A DNA stretch of 7,842 nt, taken from assembly GCA_946481465.1 (NCBI GenBank), contig CAMLOC010000139.1, positions 1 through 7,842 of the forward strand, in the 5' to 3' direction. Origin of the DNA: an uncultured Shinella sp. (GTDB lineage: Bacteria > Pseudomonadota > Alphaproteobacteria > Rhizobiales > Rhizobiaceae). A program made the translations under genes and the position numbers. This document shows, one piece after another, positions 1-5,352 of the stretch. The notes under the pieces are model-generated. The model saw nothing but the letters and a program-made list of their open reading frames with translations, was not told the DNA's origin and ran no database searches. Position 1 is the first letter of the stretch; the number at the start of each line of letters is the position of its first letter.

Positions 1-57
1 CTCTGCCCCTTCTCCCCGCCTGCGGGGAGAAGGTCCCGGCAGGGGGATGAGGGGCAG
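1..57. repeat. RIME-like intergenic palindrome (Rhizobium-type), possibly cut by the window edge
   Basis: A perfect 12-bp inverted repeat (8-19 with 22-33, 2-base loop; arm CCTTCTCCCCGC) is nested inside and partly overlaps an 8-bp pair (3-10 CTGCCCCT with 50-57 AGGGGCAG). The two stems share bases, so they are alternative folds. This CTTCTCCCCGC-loop-GCGGGGAGAAGG plus GGATGAGGGGC arrangement resembles the dispersed intergenic palindromes (RIME type) I know from Rhizobiaceae chromosomes. The family name is from memory; the palindromes are seen directly. It lies downstream of the DsbA-like gene and may extend left of the window. Confidence 0.6.
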
Positions 58-85
58 CGCAACCCAATCAGCCCGAAGGCAGAAA

Positions 86-114
86 GCGGGCGCACGGCTT
101 CCGCCGTCGCCCGC
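86..114 (-). terminator. Intrinsic terminator of the DsbA-like gene
   Basis: Read on the minus strand this is a 12-bp GC-rich stem (86-92 with 108-114, and 94-98 with 103-107) with one bulged base at 93 and a 4-base loop (99-102). It is followed on the minus strand by CTTTCTGCC, a short T-rich tail. It begins about 20 bases past the stop codon of the DsbA-like gene, the expected place. The T-run is weak, so termination may be partial. Confidence 0.55.
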
Positions 115-133
115 CGTAAAGCCGGTCGAAGGA

Positions 134-955
134 TCAGAGCATGCTGTCGATGAGGGCCGACATGGTGTCAACCGACATGTCTCCCGAATAACGCTTGCCG
201 TTGATCAGGAAGGTCGGCGTCGCCGCGACACCGAATTCCTTGGCGCCGCGTTCGCGCACCGCGTTCACATCATCCAGAAGCTTCTGGTTCGTCAAGCAGG
301 CCTGGAAGCTCTCCTGTGTAAAACCGGCGAGTTTCGACATCTGCAGCAGCGCCTCGCGGCCGTCCTGCGCGGCGGCCCAGGTCTCCTGCTGTTTCATCAG
401 CATGGAGATCATCGGGAAATACTGCGCGGCGTCCGAAAGTTCGGCCGGGTTCTGCGGCTTGCAGCGCGCCAGCATGAAGGCGGCCGCCGCGCGCGGATCG
501 AACGGGAATTCGCGCATGACGAAACGGACCTTGCCGCTGTCGACATACTTCGTCTTGATCGCGTCGAAGGTGTTGTTGTGGAAGGCGGCGCAATGCGGGC
601 AGGTCGTCGACATGTATTCGACGATGGTGACCGGGGCATTGGCCTCGCCGAGCGCCATTTCCGGCAGCGCGCCGGCCTTCAGCACTTCGGCCATGTCCAC
701 GTCGCCGTCGGCAGTCGGCACCTCGACGGACTTCGCCTCGGCGGCCGGCGCCTGGGCCGTCTCGCTCGTCGTGGTGGCGGCCGTCGTCTCGGAGGAGGTG
801 GCCGTCGTCGAGCCCGTCGTCGTCTGGCCGGTTTCGGGCGCCTTGGCGGCTTCCTCCTTCTTGTCGTCGGAGCAGGCGGCCAGCGTCACGGCGAGCGCCG
901 CAACGGCGACGCCGGTCGCAAGACGCTTCATCAGGCTCATTTCGGAAAGGGACAT
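134..955 (-). CDS. DsbA-family thiol:disulfide oxidoreductase, lipoprotein-type
   Basis: Predicted 273-residue exported thioredoxin-fold protein that would form or shuffle disulfides in periplasmic proteins. The N-terminus has a positively charged, hydrophobic signal with lipobox LAAC (Cys28), so it is probably lipid-anchored. An Ala/Thr/Ser/Glu-rich linker (about 31-80) follows. The DsbA/Thioredoxin_4 domain starts near residue 105, with active site CPHC at 119-122 after the typical VTIVEY strand, and the cis-proline loop TPTF at 246-249. Two more cysteines, 165 and 220, lie in the helical insertion and could form a second disulfide. The ATG at 955 was chosen because AGGAG sits 5 bases upstream; internal ATGs at 940 and 931 lack this. 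A longer frame to 1090 exists but its extra residues do not look like a signal. It has its own promoter, so it is not simply an operon with dciA. Family is sure; the client proteins are unknown. Confidence 0.92.
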   Translation of the reverse strand: MSLSEMSLMKRLATGVAVAALAVTLAACSDDKKEEAAKAPETGQTTTGSTTATSSETTAATTTSETAQAPAAEAKSVEVPTADGDVDMAEVLKAGALPEMALGEANAPVTIVEYMSTTCPHCAAFHNNTFDAIKTKYVDSGKVRFVMREFPFDPRAAAAFMLARCKPQNPAELSDAAQYFPMISMLMKQQETWAAAQDGREALLQMSKLAGFTQESFQACLTNQKLLDDVNAVRERGAKEFGVAATPTFLINGKRYSGDMSVDTMSALIDSML

Positions 956-1000
956 GGTCTCTCCTGTCGGGATGGGAATTCTGGGATCCGTGGGCACGTC

Positions 1001-1029
1001 CCGGGGAGGCTGCTTCGCGCATTCCCCGG
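1001..1029 (-). other. Hairpin in the 5' leader of the DsbA-like gene
   Basis: CCGGGGA (1001-1007) pairs perfectly with TCCCCGG (1023-1029) around a 15-base loop, within the roughly 90-base predicted leader of the DsbA-like mRNA. It ends about 45 bases before the start codon and does not touch the ribosome binding site. It may be a stability element or chance pairing in GC-rich DNA. Confidence 0.3.
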
Positions 1030-1048
1030 TCTTGCTTCGGGCACACCC

Positions 1049-1076
1049 GTTATACCTGCTTTGGGGCGGGAACAAG
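1049..1076 (-). promoter_or_regulatory. Candidate sigma-70 promoter for the DsbA-like gene
   Basis: On the minus strand CTTGTT (1076-1071) and TATAAC (1054-1049) are separated by 16 bases, resembling the rhizobial CTTGAC / CTATAT type. It would start transcription about 87 bases before the ATG at 955. This is the best match between the dciA stop and the DsbA-like start; it was judged by eye only. Confidence 0.45.
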
Positions 1077-1113
1077 CGGAGTTGAGGCAAGTAACTTCAA
1101 AGAAATGTGACCG

Positions 1114-1127
1114 TTCGATGGTAGTCG
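1114..1127. promoter_or_regulatory. Second copy of the ArsR-type operator core (TTCGATGGTAGTCG)
   Basis: These 14 bases are identical to the reverse complement of 7790-7803, the core of the inverted repeat in front of the divergent ArsR-like regulator, including its non-palindromic centre. Here the palindrome is imperfect because the last AAG of the arm is replaced by GTC. It lies between the dciA stop and the predicted promoter of the DsbA-like gene, about 40 bases upstream of the -35. A regulatory role is inference; the match is seen. Confidence 0.35.
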
Positions 1128-1131
1128 GTCG

Positions 1132-1155
1132 GGCGCCGCGCGCCTTAGCGGCGCC
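1132..1155 (-). terminator. Hairpin spanning the dciA stop codon (weak terminator candidate)
   Basis: GGCGCCGC (1132-1139) pairs perfectly with GCGGCGCC (1148-1155); the dciA TAA stop (1147-1145) sits in the 8-base loop. There is no T-run afterwards on either strand, so a Rho-independent role is doubtful. It may instead stabilise the 3' end or pause polymerase. Confidence 0.3.
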
Positions 1156-1666
1156 GGCCGAGCACCGCCGTTCCGAGCCGTTTCAGCGCCGCCTTCAGCG
1201 CGTCGCCCTCGATGCCGTCGACGAGGTCGTCGAGATGGCGGGCGGCCTCGCCGGTCAGCGGGCGGGGTTTCGGCCGGCGGCTGGCATGGGGGCTGACGGG
1301 CTTCTGCACGATCTTCATCTGGCTGACGGCGGGAAAGCCGAAGAAGCCGTTGATGCGCTGGATGATCTCGCCCTGCTGGTGGCTGAGGAAGAGCGCGCGG
1401 GCGCCTTCACAGGCGATCGTCAGGACCCCCGGCTGGTGCCCGCCGCCCTCGCCCGTCATCTCCGAGGCGCGGCGCGGCCAGGTGATGCGCTCCGGCCGGG
1501 TGCATTCGGCGAATTCCGCGCCCGCGATCTCGTCCCACGAGCCGAGCAGCATCGTGTTGATGCCGGCGCGCTTTGCCAGCACCGGATCGATGAGGCCGTT
1601 GGCCACTTCGCTGATCTGGACGATGCCGCGTCTTGGGCCGCGCCGGGGCGCCTTGGTGGTGTTCAC
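1145..1666 (-). CDS. dciA: DUF721 / DciA-type protein, predicted replicative helicase loader
   Basis: Predicted 173-residue cytoplasmic protein of the DUF721 family, whose characterised members (DciA) load the DnaB replicative helicase in bacteria lacking the DnaC-type loader. The core spans roughly residues 17-125. It has a helical start, the typical W-D-E-I-AG segment at 44-49 followed by TRPERI, a central hydrophobic strand (VLTIAC, 81-86), and the helix with IIQRINGFFG (101-110) leading to a final strand (MKIVQK). A basic Arg/Pro-rich stretch (about 127-138) and a helical tail ending GRRR follow. The ATG at 1666 has GGGAGAGG just upstream. It is divergent from mutY across 162 bp. Family assignment is firm; helicase loading is taken from family knowledge, not visible here. 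Confidence 0.85.
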   Translation of the reverse strand: MNTTKAPRRGPRRGIVQISEVANGLIDPVLAKRAGINTMLLGSWDEIAGAEFAECTRPERITWPRRASEMTGEGGGHQPGVLTIACEGARALFLSHQQGEIIQRINGFFGFPAVSQMKIVQKPVSPHASRRPKPRPLTGEAARHLDDLVDGIEGDALKAALKRLGTAVLGRRR

Positions 1667-1828
1667 ATGCCTCTCCCGATCGGGGAAATAGTCCTGTTCC
1701 GGCGAAAATCGACTTGAAGATCATCGCCTGCTTCGCCAGTTATAGAACGATTCCAGCAGAAATGTGCGCGCGTTCTGCATCAGACCGCGTTCGCACCACG
1801 GGTCGCGTCGACCCCGTCCAGGCAAACC
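1667..1828. promoter_or_regulatory. Divergent dciA / mutY control region with a GANTC site
   Basis: Both divergent promoters should lie here. A TATAAC on the minus strand (1744-1739) could be a dciA -10, and it resembles the TATAAC before the DsbA-like gene, but I see no convincing -35 for either gene. GATTC at 1749-1753 is a CcrM recognition site that adjoins this -10-like hexamer. A single GANTC in 162 bp is near chance expectation, so methylation control is only a possibility. Confidence 0.3.
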
Positions 1829-2914
1829 ATGACCCAAGCTCCCCGCATCGCGGCGCCTGCCGATCTCGTTCTTGCCTGGTACGACCGGCACCACCGCGAC
1901 CTGCCCTGGCGGGTGAGCCCGCCCATGGCCGCCCGCGGCATCAGGCCCGATCCCTACCGCGTGTGGCTTTCCGAGGTGATGCTGCAGCAGACGACGGTGC
2001 AGGCGGTCAAGGCCTATTTCGCGCTGTTCACCGGCCGCTGGCCGACGGTGACCGACCTTGCGAAGGCCGCGACGGAGGACGTGATGAAGTCCTGGGCGGG
2101 CCTCGGCTACTATGCCCGCGCGCGCAACCTCAAGAAATGCGCCGAGGCCGTCGCCTTCGAGCATGGCGGGGTGTTTCCCGACAGCGAGGCGGGGCTGAAG
2201 GCCCTGCCCGGCATCGGCGACTATACGGCGGCGGCGATCGCCGCCATCGCCTTCAACCGCAAGAGCGCGGTGCTGGACGGCAATGTCGAGCGCGTCATCT
2301 CCCGCCTCCACGCCATCGAGACGCCCCTGCCCGCGGCAAAGCCCGGCATGCGGGCACTGGTCGACGCCATGACGCCGGCGGACCGGCCGGGCGATTTCGC
2401 ACAGGCCATGATGGATCTCGGCGCGACGATCTGCACGCCGCGCCGGCCGGCCTGCGCGCTCTGTCCGCTCAACGGGACCTGCCGCGTGCTCGGGCGCGAG
2501 GACCCGGAACTCTATCCGCGCAAGGCCGCGAAGAAGGAGAAGCCCGTGCGGCTCGGCGCCGCCTTCGTCGCCGAGGACGAGACGGGCGCGATCTTCCTGC
2601 GCAAGCGCGGCGAGACCGGCCTTCTCGGCGGCATGACCGAGGTGCCCGGCAGCGGCTGGACGGCGCGCATCGACGGCGAGACCGGCCCTGCCGCCGCGCC
2701 TTTTCCGGCCGACTGGCAGGCTTGCGGCACCGTCACCCACGTCTTCACGCATTTCGAGTTGCGCCTCTCCATCTACCGTTCCATGGTGCCGCACCGTGCC
2801 GGGGCCGGCGACGGCTGGTGGCAGGCGAAGGAAACGCTCGACGGCGAGGCGCTGCCGACCGTCATGAAGAAGGCGATAAGGCAGGCCGTACCGGATGCGT
2901 TTTCAAGGCAGTAG
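1829..2914 (+). CDS. mutY: A/G-specific adenine glycosylase MutY
   Basis: 361-residue base-excision repair enzyme that removes adenine mispaired with 8-oxoguanine or guanine. All family signatures are present. WLSEVMLQQT (46-55) carries the catalytic Glu49. The helix-hairpin-helix LPGIGDYTA (126-134) has Tyr132, as in MutY-type enzymes, where endonuclease III has Lys. VLDGNVERV (148-156) holds the catalytic Asp150. The iron-sulfur loop is C202-x6-C209-x2-C212-x5-C218. The C-terminal NUDIX-like 8-oxoG-sensing domain runs from about 240 to 350, with FTHF (306-309) in the place of the usual FSHF-like loop. Length is typical. The start ATG has only a weak AGG six bases upstream, but it gives the expected short N-terminus before the DLPWR motif. 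The stop codon lies inside the repeat element that begins at 2906, so the final Arg-Gln-stop is repeat-encoded. Confidence 0.97.
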   Translation: MTQAPRIAAPADLVLAWYDRHHRDLPWRVSPPMAARGIRPDPYRVWLSEVMLQQTTVQAVKAYFALFTGRWPTVTDLAKAATEDVMKSWAGLGYYARARNLKKCAEAVAFEHGGVFPDSEAGLKALPGIGDYTAAAIAAIAFNRKSAVLDGNVERVISRLHAIETPLPAAKPGMRALVDAMTPADRPGDFAQAMMDLGATICTPRRPACALCPLNGTCRVLGREDPELYPRKAAKKEKPVRLGAAFVAEDETGAIFLRKRGETGLLGGMTEVPGSGWTARIDGETGPAAAPFPADWQACGTVTHVFTHFELRLSIYRSMVPHRAGAGDGWWQAKETLDGEALPTVMKKAIRQAVPDAFSRQ

Positions 2915-3027
2915 GAATTGGGCAATAGGCAGTAGGGAAAAGAGCGGCAGTCGAAAAGACAAGCGATCGGGCTGGCGTCCGCCTGCTTCACTCTTCACGA
3001 CGGCCTACCGCCTCATTCCTACTGCCT
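2906..3027. repeat. 122-bp element with heptad-repeat inverted termini
   Basis: A perfect 13-bp inverted repeat bounds this stretch: AGGCAGTAGGAAT at 2906-2918 and its reverse complement at 3015-3027. Allowing mismatches, the termini match for 20 of 24 bases (2907-2930 against 3003-3026). Both arms have a 7-base period: GGCAGTA/GGAATTG/GGCAATA/GGCAGTA on the left and GCCTACC/GCCTCAT/TCCTACT/GCCTGAC on the right. AGGCAGTAGG occurs twice in direct orientation (2906-2915, 2927-2936). The centre (about 2940-3000) codes for nothing obvious. The left terminus overlaps the last codons and stop of mutY; the right end stops about 9 bases before the HAD gene's GAGG. No clear target duplication is visible. 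It resembles small dispersed rhizobial repeats, but I cannot name a family. Confidence 0.6.
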
Positions 3028-3045
3028 GACACAAGCGAGGAAAGC

Positions 3046-3663
3046 ATGAACAGCATCGACATCCGACACATCGTCTTCGACATCGGCAGGGTGCTGATCC
3101 ATTACGATCCGCACATTCCCTATGCCCGCCTCATTCCCGACGATGCCGAGCGCAACTGGTTCTTCACCAATGTCTGCACCCATGACTGGAACCTGGAGCA
3201 GGACCGCGGCCGGGCCTGGGAGGAGGCCGAGGCGCTGCTGATCGACGTGCATCCCGACCGCAGCGAACATATCCGCGCCTTCCGCAAGCACTGGCACGAG
3301 ATGGTCTCGCACGCCTATGTGGAGAGCGTGGCGATCATGGAGACGCTGATCGCCGATGGCCGCGACGTGACCATGCTCACCAATTTCGCCGCCGACACGT
3401 TCAAGGAGGCGCGCAAGCTCTACCCCTTCCTCGACATGCCGCGCGGCGTGACCGTTTCGGGCGAGATCGGCCTCATCAAGCCGGACCTTGCGATCTACGA
3501 GAAGCACACGCGCGATTTCGGCCTTTCGCCGGCCCACACGCTGTTCATCGACGACGCCCTGGCCAATGTCGAGGGCGCGCGGCTTGCCGGCTGGAACGCG
3601 GTGCAGTTCACCGACCCGGAAAAGCTGAAGGCGGACCTTGCCGCGCACGGCATCGCGCTTTGA
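3046..3663 (+). CDS. HAD-superfamily hydrolase (HAD-IA, YihX-like phosphatase candidate)
   Basis: 205-residue cytoplasmic HAD hydrolase, probably a small-molecule phosphatase. Motif I is FDIGRVL (11-17): nucleophile Asp12, with Gly14 where many phosphatases have the acid/base Asp, as in the YihX-type FDxGxV subgroup. A helical cap follows (about 25-95). Motif II is LTNF with Thr112, motif III is Lys145 in LIKPD, and motif IV is IDD (Asp169, Asp170). A GAGGAAA ribosome site lies just before the ATG. It is 131 bp downstream of mutY, with the repeat element between, so co-transcription is uncertain. A strong hairpin terminator begins 17 bases after its stop. Substrate unknown: sugar phosphate is plausible from YihX, while a haloacid dehalogenase is less likely. 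Fold and class are firm; specificity is not. Confidence 0.9.
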   Translation: MNSIDIRHIVFDIGRVLIHYDPHIPYARLIPDDAERNWFFTNVCTHDWNLEQDRGRAWEEAEALLIDVHPDRSEHIRAFRKHWHEMVSHAYVESVAIMETLIADGRDVTMLTNFAADTFKEARKLYPFLDMPRGVTVSGEIGLIKPDLAIYEKHTRDFGLSPAHTLFIDDALANVEGARLAGWNAVQFTDPEKLKADLAAHGIAL

Positions 3664-3679
3664 ACGGTGCCTGAAACCG

Positions 3680-3711
3680 AAACGCCCGGAGCCGCAGGGC
3701 TCCGGGCGTTT
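3680..3711 (+). terminator. Strong intrinsic terminator of the HAD gene, probably bidirectional
   Basis: A perfect 14-bp stem (3680-3693 with 3698-3711) closes on a 4-base loop (3694-3697) and runs into TTTTCGCATTT. The minus-strand reading ends in GTTTCGGTTTC, so it could also stop transcripts arriving from the right. Confidence 0.85.
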
Positions 3712-3847
3712 TCGCATTTCCGGGACTGAAGGTACGAAAACCGGAAAGGCGATATCCGGCCTGCCCGGCCGGTTGATCGGCCCTGGCTTTCCGCAACGAT
3801 TTCCGTTGCTTGGCCTGATGTACTTTCGAAATCACACTAAGCCGTTG

Positions 3848-3855
3848 ATGGTTAA
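3848..3855 (-). promoter_or_regulatory. TTAACCAT octamer, CtrA-type half-site
   Basis: On the minus strand the sequence is exactly TTAACCAT, the half-motif reported for CtrA in Sinorhizobium and related alphaproteobacteria. There is no second TTAA at the classical 7-base spacing. A GANTC site lies 9 bases away (3864-3868). No gene starts nearby, so its target, if any, would be a non-coding transcript. Confidence 0.35.
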
Positions 3856-3926
3856 CATCACCTGAATCGCGCCGCTGGAAAATCGGGAGGCGCGGCCGCG
3901 GAAAGCCCGCCCCCCTGAAAGCCACA

Positions 3927-3953
3927 GCCCCCGGTGCAGGGAACACCGGAGGC
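3927..3953 (-). terminator. Possible terminator of ccrM
   Basis: CCGGTG (3931-3936) pairs with CACCGG (3944-3949), extended by GCC (3927-3929) with GGC (3951-3953) across one mismatch, loop of 7. It begins 35 bases past the ccrM stop. The following minus-strand sequence (TGTGGCTTTC) is poor in T, so this is weak. Confidence 0.35.
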
Positions 3954-3987
3954 CGCAGCTGGAGAAACGGTGATAGGGCTTGCCGGC

Positions 3988-5299
<1,312 letters not shown>

Positions 5300-5303
5300 G
5301 CCC

Positions 5304-5330
5304 TGCCGGCGTGGATGGCCGGCATTTTTT
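5304..5330 (+). terminator. Intrinsic terminator or attenuator just upstream of the VWA gene
   Basis: TGCCGGC (5304-5310) pairs perfectly with GCCGGCA (5318-5324) around a 7-base loop and is followed directly by six T (5325-5330), the best T-run in the window. It is plus-strand only; the other reading has no T-tract. Only 22 bases separate it from the GTG start of the VWA gene and only 11 from that gene's GGAGG. There is no room for a normal promoter in between, so it probably sits inside the VWA mRNA leader or overlaps its promoter. Confidence 0.7.
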
Positions 5331-5352
5331 GAACGATACGGGGAGGAAAGAC

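Larger units (their letters stand above)
3712..3987. other. Gene-free region between convergent HAD and ccrM, with CtrA-like box, GANTC and hairpins
   Basis: No ORF here looks protein-coding. Seen instead: a 7-bp stem CGGAAAG (3742-3748) / CTTTCCG (3787-3793) enclosing CCGGCC (3756-3761) / GGCCGG (3767-3772); a compact hairpin GCAACG (3793-3798) / CGTTGC (3804-3809); the exact octamer TTAACCAT on the minus strand (3855-3848); and GAATC (3864-3868), a GANTC site. The base composition around 3820-3860 is more AT-rich than the surroundings, as in a promoter. A minus-strand transcript starting near 3830 and ending at the bidirectional hairpin (3711-3680) would be about 150 nt. That transcript is inferred only. 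Confidence 0.4.

Noticed and set aside
956..1090. N-terminal extension of the DsbA-like protein to an ATG at 1090
   Set aside because: The extension has no signal character, would span the predicted promoter, and the ATG at 955 has an ideal AGGAG.
47..1717. 556-codon open frame on the plus strand opposite the DsbA-like and dciA genes
   Set aside because: It is antisense to two clearly recognisable genes; its product is Arg/Gly/Ala-rich with no domain, which is typical of reverse frames in GC-rich DNA.
1714..1746. mutY promoter TTGAAG / TATAGA
   Set aside because: The spacer is 21 bases, too long for a sigma-70 promoter.
1721..2794. 357-codon minus-strand frame opposite mutY
   Set aside because: mutY has every catalytic and iron-sulfur residue on the plus strand; the antisense product is low complexity (Arg, His, Gly) with no motif.
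3837..3855. Full CtrA site TTAA-N7-TTAA
   Set aside because: The nearest partner (CTAA at 3837-3840) is 11 bases away from TTAA and imperfect; only the half-site TTAACCAT is supported.
3608..3946. 112-codon minus-strand frame in the HAD-ccrM gap
   Set aside because: It runs through a 14-bp terminator stem and into the HAD gene, lacks a ribosome site and any motif; non-coding explanations fit better.
5311..5352. Earlier ATG (5311) for the VWA protein
   Set aside because: It lies in the loop of the terminator hairpin and would put 14 polar residues before the signal peptide; GTG at 5353 has GGAGG six bases upstream.
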